In this document: positions 10,333-19,493 of the stretch, piece by piece
Layout: every line of letters starts with the position of its first letter
How positions within the stretch are numbered: the first letter of the stretch is position 1
NCBI RefSeq assembly: GCF_003263515.1
Contig: NZ_JYDE01000032.1
Coordinates: 37,307 to 101,306 of the forward strand
Length of the DNA stretch: 64,000 bases
Direction of reading: 5' to 3'
Origin: Rahnella inusitata
Lineage (GTDB): Bacteria > Pseudomonadota > Gammaproteobacteria > Enterobacterales > Enterobacteriaceae
Program-made: the position numbers and the translations under genes
The notes under the pieces: model-generated
Told to the model about the DNA's origin: nothing
What the model saw: the letters and a program-made list of their open reading frames with translations, nothing else
The model's database searches: none

Positions 10333-11704
10333 TTCACTGATCAATCGTGGCATGGACAGGCACCTGCGGCTGGCCGTCACCGGTTTAAGCCGCAGCGGAA
10401 AGACCGCTTTTATCACCGCCTTCGTTAACCAGCTTTTACATATGCACAGCGGCGCACGTCTGCCGCTGTTTTCTGCTGCCCGCGAGGAGCGTCTGCTCGG
10501 CGTAAAGCGCGTGCCACAGCGCGATCTGGGCGTTTCGCGATTTACCTATGATGAAGGTCTGGCGTCGCTGTTCGGCACGCCACCTGCGTGGCCGACGCCC
10601 ACTCGCGGCGTCAGCGAGATCCGTCTCGCACTGCGCTATCGCTCCAACGATTCTCTGCTTCGCCACTTCAAAGATACTTCCACGTTATATCTGGAAATTG
10701 TCGATTATCCCGGCGAATGGCTGCTGGATTTACCCATGCTGGAGCAAAACTATCTCGACTGGTCACGCCAGATGGCGGGGCTGTTACAAGGCGACCGGGC
10801 CGAATGGGCGAAGCCGTGGCTGTCGCTGTGCCAGCAATGCGATCCGCTGGCACCGGCCGATGAAAATCTGCTGGGCGCAATTTCTCAGGCGTACACCGAC
10901 TATCTGGTGCGCTGTAAGACCGAAGGGCTGCACTTTATCCAGCCCGGTCGTTTTGTTCTGCCGGGCGATCTGGCCGGTGCCCCGGCGTTGCAATTCTTCC
11001 CGTGGCCCGAGATGCACCAGTACACCGATGCCCAGCTGGCGCAGGCGGATAAAAACAGTAATCTCGGTATGCTGCGCGCCCGTTTTGACTATTACTGCCA
11101 GACCATTGTGAAAGGTTTCTACAAAGAGCATTTCGTTCGTTTTGACCGGCAGATTGTACTGGTGGACTGTCTTCAGCCGCTCAACAGCGGGCCGCAGGCG
11201 TTTAACGATATGCGTCTGGCGCTGACCCAGCTGATGCAGAGTTTTCACTACGGCAAGCGCACGCTGTTCCGCCGCCTGTTCAATCCGTGCATCGATAAAC
11301 TGATGTTTGCCGCCACCAAAGCTGACCACATTACCGGCGATCAGCACGCCAATCTGGTGTCGCTGTTACAGCAACTGGTGCAGGAAGCGTGGCAGAACGC
11401 CGCGTTCGAAGGCATCAGCATGGACTGCGCCGGGCTGGCCTCGGTGCAGGCGACCGAAACCGGGCTGGTGGAATATCAGGGGCAAAGTCTGCCCGCGCTG
11501 AAAGGCCACCGCCTGGCCGATGGCGCGCCGCTGACGGTCTTTCCCGGCGAAGTCCCGGCGCGCCTGCCGGGCCATGCGTTCTGGCAGCAACAGGGGTTCC
11601 ATTTTGATGAGTTTCGTCCGCGCGAGATGAGCGTGGATCAGCCGTTGCCGCACATCCGTCTGGACGCGGTGATGGAGTTTTTACTGGGAGATAAAATGCG
11701 ATGA
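10307..11704 (+). CDS. ycjX: YcjX family P-loop NTPase
   Basis: Protein of 465 residues, the same length as E. coli YcjX. The start chosen ([11 protein letters not shown]) has a GGGAG ribosome site and gives the conserved N-terminus. Walker A is [10 protein letters not shown] near residue 20. YcjX is a stress-induced P-loop protein of the PspF regulon whose biochemical role is poorly defined. It ends in an ATGA overlap with ycjF. Confidence 0.93.
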   Translation: MKRLQNEFNSLINRGMDRHLRLAVTGLSRSGKTAFITAFVNQLLHMHSGARLPLFSAAREERLLGVKRVPQRDLGVSRFTYDEGLASLFGTPPAWPTPTRGVSEIRLALRYRSNDSLLRHFKDTSTLYLEIVDYPGEWLLDLPMLEQNYLDWSRQMAGLLQGDRAEWAKPWLSLCQQCDPLAPADENLLGAISQAYTDYLVRCKTEGLHFIQPGRFVLPGDLAGAPALQFFPWPEMHQYTDAQLAQADKNSNLGMLRARFDYYCQTIVKGFYKEHFVRFDRQIVLVDCLQPLNSGPQAFNDMRLALTQLMQSFHYGKRTLFRRLFNPCIDKLMFAATKADHITGDQHANLVSLLQQLVQEAWQNAAFEGISMDCAGLASVQATETGLVEYQGQSLPALKGHRLADGAPLTVFPGEVPARLPGHAFWQQQGFHFDEFRPREMSVDQPLPHIRLDAVMEFLLGDKMR

Positions 11705-12768
11705 GCGAACCTTTAAAACCGCGTATCGATTTTGAAACGGAATTAAAAGCGCCGGTTGAACCGGTTCTTCGCCCTGCGCAGGCGTTTGACGAAATGATGT
11801 CCGGGCGCTTTATTCCCGTTTCCGCTGAGACTGACGAACAGCAGGAAGAGGGCGAAGCAGAAGCGGTGCTCAGCCGCGCGCTGAAACCGCGCCGCAGCCT
11901 GTGGAGCAAAATGGTGCGTCTGGGCGTGGCGGTGCTGGGTATCAGCGTCGTGGCGCAGGGCGTGCAATGGGTGCATCAGGCGTGGGTCCAGCAGGACTGG
12001 GTGGCGCTCGGTGCCTGCACGGCGGGCGGTCTTATCGTATTCGCCGGTGTCGGTTCCATTGCCACCGAATGGCGGCGTCTGTACCGTCTGCGCCAGCGCG
12101 CCGACGAGCGTGATATGGCCAGGGATCTGATGCACAGCCACGGATTAGGGCAGGGGCGCGCATTTTGCGAAAAACTGGCGATACAGGCCGGACTGGATAA
12201 CAGCCATCCGGCGTTGCAACGCTGGCAGGCGTCCTTACATGAAACGCAGAACGACCGTGAAGTGGTTGAGCTTTATGCCCGTTTAGTACAGCCAGTGCTG
12301 GATGCGCAGGCGCGACGTGAAATCAGCCATTCCGCAGCAGAATCCGCGCTGATGATCGCCGTCAGCCCGCTGGCGCTGGTGGATATGGCGTTTATCGCCT
12401 GGCGTAACCTGCGTCTGGTCAATCGTATCGCGGTGCTTTACGGCATCGAACTTGGCTACTTCAGCCGTATCCGGCTATTTCGTTTAGTGCTGCTGAATAT
12501 GGCGTTCGCCGGAGCGTCCGAACTGGTGCGTGAAGTGGGGATGGACTGGATGTCACAGGATCTCGCTGCGCGTCTTTCCGCCCGCGCTGCCCAGGGCATC
12601 GGTGCCGGTTTGCTTACCGCCCGTCTGGGCATTAAAACCATGGAACTCTGCCGTCCGTTGCCGTGGCTGGAAGGAGATAAACCGAAGCTCGGGGATTTCC
12701 GCAAAGAGCTGGTGGGCAAACTGAAAAACAGCATGGTCAGGAACGATAAGACGAAATCAGGCGTCTGA
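11701..12768 (+). CDS. ycjF: YcjF family membrane protein (UPF0283)
   Basis: Inner-membrane protein of 355 residues with an acidic N-terminal tail, two hydrophobic helices around residues 75-125 and a C-terminal DUF697-like part ([18 protein letters not shown]). Co-translated with ycjX through a 4-base overlap. In E. coli tyrR follows; here the synteny breaks and the peptide-export island begins. Confidence 0.92.
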   Translation: MSEPLKPRIDFETELKAPVEPVLRPAQAFDEMMSGRFIPVSAETDEQQEEGEAEAVLSRALKPRRSLWSKMVRLGVAVLGISVVAQGVQWVHQAWVQQDWVALGACTAGGLIVFAGVGSIATEWRRLYRLRQRADERDMARDLMHSHGLGQGRAFCEKLAIQAGLDNSHPALQRWQASLHETQNDREVVELYARLVQPVLDAQARREISHSAAESALMIAVSPLALVDMAFIAWRNLRLVNRIAVLYGIELGYFSRIRLFRLVLLNMAFAGASELVREVGMDWMSQDLAARLSARAAQGIGAGLLTARLGIKTMELCRPLPWLEGDKPKLGDFRKELVGKLKNSMVRNDKTKSGV

Positions 12769-12793
12769 TATGCCATCGCTGATAAATCACCAT

Positions 12794-12819
12794 AAAAAAG
12801 CCCCCGCCGAAGCGGGGGC
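12794..12819 (-). terminator. Terminator of the double-glycine peptide gene
   Basis: Read on the minus strand, GCCCCCGC, loop TTCG, GCGGGGGC is followed by six T residues. It lies 33 bases past the stop of the small peptide gene; it may also act as the end of the converging ycjF transcript. Confidence 0.85.
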
Positions 12820-12852
12820 CTGTATTACTCTGATTCACCTGTGAAGCAAAAA

Positions 12853-13044
12853 CTAGGTGGTCAGATAGTTCTGTGCTTTAGCAAGACCGTCGGAAATTTG
12901 TGAATACGCCTTGTTCACCGCATTACCGGTGTCACTTACCGCGTCCTGACCAAAGTTTGACAGGCGGTCAGCCACTTTATTCACATCTTCCGACCAACCC
13001 GCACCATTAACCATTTCGATATCACGTTCTGTTAATTGTTTCAT
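12853..13044 (-). CDS. Microcin-like peptide precursor with double-glycine leader
   Basis: This 63-residue peptide starts MKQLTERDIEMVNGAG, a textbook class II microcin/double-glycine leader: basic start, LTxxDIEMV core and a GA pair at the expected cleavage point. Cleavage after NGA would release about 48 residues starting GWSED. The mature part has no cysteine, is slightly acidic (net about -2), and has hydrophobic residues spaced every 3-4 positions, suggesting an amphipathic helix. It has its own terminator and lies divergent from a C39-peptidase exporter. It could be a bacteriocin or a secreted signal; no homologue is recognised and no immunity gene is evident. Confidence 0.75.
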   Translation of the reverse strand: MKQLTERDIEMVNGAGWSEDVNKVADRLSNFGQDAVSDTGNAVNKAYSQISDGLAKAQNYLTT

Positions 13045-13487
13045 CTTAGGTCATCCTCTTATCTGTTAAAGCCAGTCCCCAAAATTGCGGGGAGATGAAA
13101 ACATTGAGTAATGCTATGGAGATAATTTTTACGCAATGTCTTCACAGGGATTAAGCCTAGAGCACCATGAGAAGAATTTGACTAGGAATAATCTCCTATG
13201 TGGGATTTTAATTATAATCATTTGTTTTTATGTGAATTTAATCTTGTGGTGTTAAGGTTTTAATAAAAATACGAGTAAAAATTCAGCGCCAAAATATATC
13301 TCAGCGTGATCTGGAATAACGGGTTTTTAATTTCTCTGCGCGATTATCTTCAGCCGCAAATATCTTCTTTGCTTGTTTCAGAGTATTCGCGGTGGCAGCC
13401 AAAATATTGACTGCTATCTTTCACAGATCCTATTTTCAGAGATCTGCATTATGTTCATAAAAACGGTGTTCATCCGGGGGCTAAAAT
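13045..13487. promoter_or_regulatory. Divergent control region of the peptide-export island
   Basis: AT-rich, 443 bases, no gene above about 20 codons. It holds a CCCC/CGGGG hairpin in the peptide-gene leader (13077-13092) and a candidate Fur box at 13207-13225 (TTTAATTATAATCATTTGT, 13 of 19 consensus positions by eye). Iron control of microcin genes is known for MccV and the MccH47/E492 group; its relevance here is inferred. Confidence 0.5.
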
Positions 13488-14774
13488 ATGCTCTTTCGTA
13501 AAGAGGTGAATGAACATCAGCAAAGCCATTGGGCGGGGAAAGCACTTTTACTCGCCGGTTGGCCTTTATGGATCGTCACCACGCTGACCGCCATTTTTAT
13601 CTTCGCACTCCTGATTTTCCTCATCTTCGCCAACTACACGCGGCGCATTAACGTCAGCGGTGAAATCATCACGCAGCCGCACAGCATTAACCTTTTCAGC
13701 CCGGAACAGGGTGTGGTGACAGAGCTTTACGTCGATACCGGCAAACCGGTAAAAAAAGGCCAGCCATTGTATGAGATTGATGTCAGCCGGGTGACGCAGG
13801 CGGGGAATGTCAGCACCACCACGCTTGCGGCAATCAAAAAGCAACGTGAGCAGATTGATGCCATCATCGTGCAGCTTCAGCACAACAAGCAGGAAACGCT
13901 GGAGAATCTGCAACAGCAGTTGGATCAGTATCAGAAAGCGCACGAAGTCTCGCAAAGCATGGTGGATTCCGCGCAGGAAGGCCTGAACGCGATGAAGAAA
14001 AGCATGCAGAACTATGGCGCGTATCAGAAGAAAGGCCTGATCAATACCGATCAGCTGAACAACCAGCGTTACCTGTTTTATCAGCAACAAACCTCGTTCC
14101 AGAGCCTGAATACGCAGGCGATTCAGGAAGCGTTACAGATAACCAATCTGCGCAGCGAACTGGTGACCCGCGCCGCCGAATTTGACAATCAAATCTCGCA
14201 GTACGGCTATCAGCGCAACGATCTCGAACGGCAGCTGGCGCAGGCCGATGCCAAAGGATCGCTGCTGATAACAGCGCCGACCTCCGGCAAAATTTCCTCG
14301 CTGAGCGTCACGCCGGGGCAGATGGTCAATGCCGGTGACAGCCTCGCCCAGCTGGTGCCGGCAAAAAATTCCCCGTTTTTCCTCGTGGCGTGGCTGCCCA
14401 ACGAAAGCGTGCCTTATGTTAAAGCCGGTGAACATATCAACATTCGTTACGAAGCCTATCCGTTTGAAAAGTATGGCCAGTTCCCCGGCAAGGTGGAATC
14501 GATCTCTTCTGCGCCGGTCTCCGAACAGGAGCTGAATTCCTACGCCAGCGCGCCGAGAACGGCCAATGGCACGGTCAGCGGACCCTATTACAAAGTGATT
14601 GTGTCGCTGGATAAAAAAGCCATGAACTGGCACGGCGAAACACTGAATTTATCCAGCGGGATGAAAGCACAATCGACCCTCTTTCTGGAGAAAAGACCGC
14701 TGTATCAGTGGATGCTTTCTCCGTATTACAGCATGAAGAAAAGCGTGGTGGGGCCAATCAATGAATCTCGATAA
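13488..14774 (+). CDS. HlyD/CvaA-type membrane fusion protein of a peptide exporter
   Basis: Periplasmic adaptor of 428 residues. A cytoplasmic N-terminus leads into one transmembrane helix (residues about 27-50), a lipoyl/barrel-sandwich half (VSGEII...GVVTELYVDTGKPVKKGQPL), a long coiled-coil hairpin (about 110-255) and the second lipoyl half (APTSGKISSLSVTPGQMV). This layout is that of CvaA-type adaptors of type I bacteriocin export, which link the ABC protein to TolC. The 3' end overlaps the exporter gene by 14 bases. A GGGGG stretch precedes the ATG. Confidence 0.88.
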   Translation: MLFRKEVNEHQQSHWAGKALLLAGWPLWIVTTLTAIFIFALLIFLIFANYTRRINVSGEIITQPHSINLFSPEQGVVTELYVDTGKPVKKGQPLYEIDVSRVTQAGNVSTTTLAAIKKQREQIDAIIVQLQHNKQETLENLQQQLDQYQKAHEVSQSMVDSAQEGLNAMKKSMQNYGAYQKKGLINTDQLNNQRYLFYQQQTSFQSLNTQAIQEALQITNLRSELVTRAAEFDNQISQYGYQRNDLERQLAQADAKGSLLITAPTSGKISSLSVTPGQMVNAGDSLAQLVPAKNSPFFLVAWLPNESVPYVKAGEHINIRYEAYPFEKYGQFPGKVESISSAPVSEQELNSYASAPRTANGTVSGPYYKVIVSLDKKAMNWHGETLNLSSGMKAQSTLFLEKRPLYQWMLSPYYSMKKSVVGPINESR

Positions 14775-16860
14775 CGTTCGCGAACTGGCTGACCGCCTGC
14801 ATTTCAGCTGGCGGCACCGCGTGCCGCAAATCATCCAGACCGAAGCCGCCGAGTGCGGGCTGGCCTGTCTGGCCATGGTGTGTGGCTACCATGGCAAATA
14901 TGTGGATTTACAAACGTTGCGTCAGCGCTATGGCATTTCCTCGCGCGGCGCGACGCTGCGTACGTTGATGGACATCGCCGCCGCCAATGAGCTGAAATCC
15001 CGCGCGCTGAAGCTGGATATCGATGAACTGAATGCGCTGAAAACGCCCTGTATTTTGCACTGGGATCTCAACCATTTCGTGGTACTGGTTGGTGTGAAGC
15101 AGGGCAAAGTGATAATTCACGATCCGGCGTTTGGCCGCCGTTCCCTTGGCCTGCGCGAAGTGTCCGAGCATTTTACCGGCGTAGCGTTAGAGCTGTGGCC
15201 GGACAGCGGTTTCACTTCTGAGAAGCCGCGCGTCAGGCTTGATCTGCGCAAAATGATGGGCAACGTCAGCGGCCTGATTCCGGCGCTGGCCAAAATTTTC
15301 TGCCTGTCGCTGATGATTGAGTCCGTCAATCTGTTGCTGCCGGTCGGGATGCAGCTGGTGATGGACCACGTGATCCCGGCGAAAGACCCGGATTTACTGA
15401 CGCTCATTTGTCTCGGACTGCTGTTCTTCATCATTTTCCGCACCGGCGTCAGTATGCTGCGCGCCTGGACGTCGCTGGTGATGAGCACGCTTATCGACGT
15501 GCAGTGGAAAGCGCGGCTGTTCGACCATCTGCTTAAACTGCCGCTCGATTACTTCGAAAAACGTAAACTCGGCGATATCCAGTCTCGTTTCACGTCGCTC
15601 GATACGCTGCGCACCACGCTGACGACCAACGTGGTCAACAGCATTATCGACGGCATTATGTCGGTGGGACTGATCGTGATGATGGTGCTCTACGGTGGCT
15701 GGCTGATTTGGGTCATTTTAGGCTTCACGGCGGTGTACGTGATTTTCCGTCTGACGACCTATAACGCCTATCGCCAGGTTTCGGAAGAGCAAATCGTCAA
15801 AGGTGCGCGGGCCGGTTCGCACTTTATGGAAACGCTGTACGGCATCAGTACGCTGAAAGCACTCGGATTATCCAAAGCGCGCGCCAACTTTTGGCTCAAT
15901 CTGAACATTGATAACGCCAATGCGACGGTGCGTAAAACCAAATTTGAAATGATGTTTACCGGCGGGAATACGCTGATCGCCACGCTCGATCAGGTCGCGT
16001 TGCTGTGGCTGGGGGCCACGCAGGTGATCGACGGGCATATGACGCTCGGGATGTTCGTGGCGTTCAACACCTATCGCGGGCAGTTCTCGGAACGTGCGGC
16101 CAACCTGCTAAATATGATGTTGCAGCTGAAAATGCTGTCATTGCACCGCGACCGTATCGCCGATATCGCACTGACCGCTACCGAGAAATCATTACCGGAA
16201 CGCGAACTGCTGCGGGCGGGCGAAGCGGCGTCGCTGGACGTGCGCGATTTGGTGTTTCAGTACGACAGCCTGACGGCACCGCTGATTAACGGCCTGAACC
16301 TGTCGGTGGCCGCGGGAGAAAGTGTGGCGATCACCGGGCCGTCGGGGCAGGGCAAAACCACGTTGATGAAAATTATGACGGGTTTGCTCTCACCCACCGA
16401 AGGCCGGATCCTGATTAACGGCATGGATATCACCACCGCCGGGCTGAACAACTATCGCAGCTGTATTGCCTGTGTGTTACAGGATGATACGTTGTTCGCC
16501 GGGTCAATTGCCGAAAACATCGCCAGCTTTGACGAGCAAAAGGATGAAGAGCGCATCGTTGACTGCGCCCGTCGCTGCAACATTCATGAGGATATTGAAC
16601 GGATGCCGATGGGCTATGAAACGCTGATAAGCGAACTGGGCGGCAGCCTCTCCGGCGGCCAGAAACAGCGGGTGCTGATCGCCCGCGCACTCTACCGACG
16701 CCCGGCGATCCTGTTCCTCGACGAAGCCACCAGCCATCTGGATCTGGACAATGAAGCGCGGATTAATCAGGCCATCAGCGAACTGGACATCACGCGCATT
16801 TTTATCGCCCACCGGCCATCGACCATTGCTTCGGCGGATCGCGAGATCAAACTTGGATAA
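14761..16860 (+). CDS. CvaB-type peptidase-containing ABC exporter
   Basis: Bifunctional exporter of 699 residues. The N-terminal C39 peptidase has a full catalytic triad: Cys32 in EAAECGLACLAM, His105 in NHFVVLVGV and Asp121 in IHDPAFG, the same positions reported for CvaB. It should cleave double-glycine leaders during export. Next come the membrane domain (about 160-430) and the ATPase domain with Walker A GPSGQGKTT, signature LSGGQKQR and Walker B ILFLDEATSHLD. It forms an operon with the adaptor; TolC must be supplied from elsewhere. The obvious local substrate is the divergent 63-residue peptide. Confidence 0.92.
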   Translation: MNLDNVRELADRLHFSWRHRVPQIIQTEAAECGLACLAMVCGYHGKYVDLQTLRQRYGISSRGATLRTLMDIAAANELKSRALKLDIDELNALKTPCILHWDLNHFVVLVGVKQGKVIIHDPAFGRRSLGLREVSEHFTGVALELWPDSGFTSEKPRVRLDLRKMMGNVSGLIPALAKIFCLSLMIESVNLLLPVGMQLVMDHVIPAKDPDLLTLICLGLLFFIIFRTGVSMLRAWTSLVMSTLIDVQWKARLFDHLLKLPLDYFEKRKLGDIQSRFTSLDTLRTTLTTNVVNSIIDGIMSVGLIVMMVLYGGWLIWVILGFTAVYVIFRLTTYNAYRQVSEEQIVKGARAGSHFMETLYGISTLKALGLSKARANFWLNLNIDNANATVRKTKFEMMFTGGNTLIATLDQVALLWLGATQVIDGHMTLGMFVAFNTYRGQFSERAANLLNMMLQLKMLSLHRDRIADIALTATEKSLPERELLRAGEAASLDVRDLVFQYDSLTAPLINGLNLSVAAGESVAITGPSGQGKTTLMKIMTGLLSPTEGRILINGMDITTAGLNNYRSCIACVLQDDTLFAGSIAENIASFDEQKDEERIVDCARRCNIHEDIERMPMGYETLISELGGSLSGGQKQRVLIARALYRRPAILFLDEATSHLDLDNEARINQAISELDITRIFIAHRPSTIASADREIKLG

Positions 16861-16870
16861 ACCTTTCCTC

Positions 16871-16898
16871 AGGCGATCCCAATTCGGGATCGCCTTTT
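16871..16898 (+). terminator. Terminator of the adaptor-exporter operon
   Basis: AGGCGATCCC and GGGATCGCCT form a 10-bp stem ending in TTTT, 10 bases after the exporter stop codon. Confidence 0.9.
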
Positions 16899-17071
16899 AA
16901 AATGTGGTCTTCGTTACATCTCCTCACGGAAAGTTCATCATTTGTTTAAAAGTTATTATAAAATACGGGCTTCATCGTCTGACGGCGCTGCTTTGCCTCC
17001 TGCCGTCTGAACTGTCTGCGCTTCTGTTTCTAAAAAATTTCAGCGCAACAGATTAATTTCTAGGAGTTTTC

Positions 17072-18046
17072 ATGTCGAATCAGTTCCCGAGCTCACGCCT
17101 TCGCCGCCTGAGACAGTCCGAATCCATGCGCAGCCTTTTTCAGGAAACTGAATTCAGCGTGAATGATCTGGTACTGCCGATTTTCGTAGAAGAAGAAACC
17201 TCTGAATACGTGCCTATCGAAGCCATGCCCGGTGTGCTTCGGATTCCCGAATCCCGTCTGGCGTTTGAAATCGAACGCTATGCCCGCGCCGGTATCCGCT
17301 CGGTCATGACCTTTGGTATTTCGCATCACATGGATGCCACCGGCAGCGACACCTGGAACGAAAACGGTCTGGTCGCCCGCATGGCGCGCATTTGTAAAGA
17401 CACCGTGCCGGAAATGATCGTGATGTCCGACACCTGCTTCTGTGAATATACCTCGCACGGTCACTGCGGCGTATTGCACGATCACGGCGTAGACAATGAC
17501 GCCACGCTGAAAAACCTCGGCAGGCAGGCTGTCGTTGCCGCTGCCGCTGGTGCTGATTTCATCGCCCCGTCCGCCGCACAGGACGGTCAGGTACAGGCCA
17601 TCCGCAGCGCGCTGGACGAAGCCGGTTTCATCGACACCTCGATCATGGCGTACTCGACTAAATTCGCATCCTCCCTCTACGGACCCTTCCGTGAAGCGGG
17701 CGGCAGTGTGCTGAAAGGCAACCGCAAGCAGTATCAGATGAACCCGATGAACCGCCGCGAAGCGGTGCGCGAATCTTTGCTCGATGAGCAGGAAGGGGCT
17801 GATGCGCTGATGGTCAAACCGGCGGGCGCTTATCTCGATATTATCCGCGATATCCGCGAAGCCTCACGTCTGCCACTGGCGGCGTATCAGGTCAGCGGTG
17901 AATACGCGATGATAAAATTCGGCGCACAGGCCGGTGCTATCGATGAACGCGCCGTGGTGCGTGAAAGCCTTGGCGCTATCAAACGTGCGGGTGCAGACAT
18001 CATCCTGACCTACTTCGCGATGGATATTGCAGAGCAGGGCGTCTGA
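17072..18046 (+). CDS. hemB: Porphobilinogen synthase (5-aminolevulinate dehydratase)
   Basis: Condenses two 5-aminolevulinate molecules into porphobilinogen in heme biosynthesis. The 324-residue protein has the zinc-binding cysteine segment [12 protein letters not shown], the active-site lysines in STKFASS and MVKPAGAY, and the conserved [12 protein letters not shown]. The start has TAGGAG 7 bases upstream. Single-gene unit ended by a strong terminator. Confidence 0.97.
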   Translation: MSNQFPSSRLRRLRQSESMRSLFQETEFSVNDLVLPIFVEEETSEYVPIEAMPGVLRIPESRLAFEIERYARAGIRSVMTFGISHHMDATGSDTWNENGLVARMARICKDTVPEMIVMSDTCFCEYTSHGHCGVLHDHGVDNDATLKNLGRQAVVAAAAGADFIAPSAAQDGQVQAIRSALDEAGFIDTSIMAYSTKFASSLYGPFREAGGSVLKGNRKQYQMNPMNRREAVRESLLDEQEGADALMVKPAGAYLDIIRDIREASRLPLAAYQVSGEYAMIKFGAQAGAIDERAVVRESLGAIKRAGADIILTYFAMDIAEQGV

Positions 18047-18067
18047 TTTCTGCCCATGCTGGAAATG

Positions 18068-18095
18068 AAAAACCGGGCTTTTGCCCGGTTTTTTT
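18068..18095. terminator. Bidirectional terminator between hemB and dalT
   Basis: AAAACCGGGC, loop TTTT, GCCCGGTTTT with A/T runs on both sides; it serves the converging hemB and dal transcripts and touches the last codon of dalT. Confidence 0.92.
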
Positions 18096-19380
18096 ATGCC
18101 TGTGCGGCGGAGCTGCCCGCCAGCGGTTCGCTGCGTATCTTAGACGGATGCCCCGGCTGTTCGACTTTTACCATGACCGTCAGCACGGCGGCGACCAGAT
18201 ACAGTGCGGTGTAGACCCACACCACGCCAACGATATCAAAGAACGGCAGCACGACGGACGCAATCGCCGGAGCGACAAAGTTACTCAGGCCGGCAGACAG
18301 GTTGTAAATCGAAATCGCCGCGCCTTTGTGATTCGGCTCCAGCACCGGAAACACGGCAGTCATCGGCACGAAAGCGGCGACCGTAATGCCCAGCATGATG
18401 GCCGGGATCAGCGCCACCCAGAAATTATGCCCGGCGTAGACCGGCAGATAATAGAACGTCAGGCTGGAGATGGCGCAACCGATGCAGCCGAACCAGCGAA
18501 CCTGACGCAGCCAGCCAATTTTTTCGCCTAAAATCCCCCACATGATGTTGGTGAAAATTGTCACGAAGAAGAACACTGCCCAGATTTGCAGCCATTCTGA
18601 CATGGTGAAACCGAGGCGTCCGACGAACAGCATCGGCATGATCACCGCAAAACCGAACAGTGAAATCGTGTTAATAATGCGGATCAGGCAGGAAAGCAAA
18701 ATATTGCGGTTGGTAAACAGAATGGTCACCGCGCGGCTCAGTTCGGCCAGTTTTTCTTTTTTGCTCAGCCCGGCTTTGCTACCCGGTTTCCCGACTTTGC
18801 GCAGCATGACGATAGCCATCAGCCCGCCTGCCAGCACCCACGCAATCGCAAACCACAGCGTGCCGGTTTCGCCCATAAAAGGAATGGTGAAACTGGGCAG
18901 ATAGCTGCCGATACAACCAATGCCGATGGAGTACATCGCCCAGAACCAGCCCATCGCTGAGGAGAGGTTTTGTTTCGGAACGGTTTGCACCACCAGCATC
19001 ACGAACGAATAGATAAACAGCGGATAAGCCAGCCCGCGAATGCCATAAAACAGCAGCATCAGCGGATAGTTTTTCATCCCTAAACCGAACAGCATAAACA
19101 GCACATGCATCACCACCCAAAGAATGAAGCCGATGCGCATGGCTTTCTGTGGCGTGATGATTTCGGCGACGACGCCGGAACTCCAGGCCGCCAGCGCGGC
19201 CGCTAATCCGTACACCGTAAAGACCACGGCGGATTCGGAGGCGGTGAAGCCCATATCGATAATGTGTTTGGAAAGGAAGGCCATTTCGAAGCCATCGCCG
19301 CTCATGAACAGCGCAATGGCGATATAGCCCCAGAACAGATTCATCGGTAAACCGAACCAATGCGTACGTGTTTTTTGCAT
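18094..19380 (-). CDS. dalT: D-arabitol (or ribitol) MFS transporter
   Basis: Major facilitator of 428 residues and 12 predicted helices, very like Klebsiella DalT/RbtT (LPMNLFWGYIAIALFMSGDGFE, GLAAALAAWSSGVVAEIITP, YNLSAGLSNFVAPAIA). It should carry the pentitol with protons across the inner membrane. The ATG chosen has AGAGGAG upstream; the frame is open for 32 more codons upstream but these do not look like transporter sequence. Third gene of dalD-dalK-dalT, separated from dalK by 113 bases that contain a hairpin terminator. Confidence 0.9.
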   Translation of the reverse strand: MQKTRTHWFGLPMNLFWGYIAIALFMSGDGFEMAFLSKHIIDMGFTASESAVVFTVYGLAAALAAWSSGVVAEIITPQKAMRIGFILWVVMHVLFMLFGLGMKNYPLMLLFYGIRGLAYPLFIYSFVMLVVQTVPKQNLSSAMGWFWAMYSIGIGCIGSYLPSFTIPFMGETGTLWFAIAWVLAGGLMAIVMLRKVGKPGSKAGLSKKEKLAELSRAVTILFTNRNILLSCLIRIINTISLFGFAVIMPMLFVGRLGFTMSEWLQIWAVFFFVTIFTNIMWGILGEKIGWLRQVRWFGCIGCAISSLTFYYLPVYAGHNFWVALIPAIMLGITVAAFVPMTAVFPVLEPNHKGAAISIYNLSAGLSNFVAPAIASVVLPFFDIVGVVWVYTALYLVAAVLTVMVKVEQPGHPSKIRSEPLAGSSAAQA

Positions 19381-19426
19381 GTCAGACTCCTCTGCGAACG
19401 TTCTCGCAGCTGGTGGGGTAGGGTCA

Positions 19427-19450
19427 GAAAAGGGGCGCTTGAGCGCCCTC
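19427..19450 (-). terminator. Intercistronic terminator between dalK and dalT
   Basis: On the minus strand GGGCGC, loop TCAA, GCGCCC, CTTTTC. Partial termination here would set transporter expression below that of the enzymes. Confidence 0.65.
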
Positions 19451-19493
19451 AGTGTTGTTATAAAAACGGTGATCAACGGGGTAATTCAGACGT

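Noticed and set aside
13095..13154. 19-codon ORF with a GGGGAG ribosome-like site, as an immunity peptide for the microcin-like locus
   Set aside because: Too short and without a membrane segment; the GGGG is one arm of a hairpin in the opposite transcript's leader.
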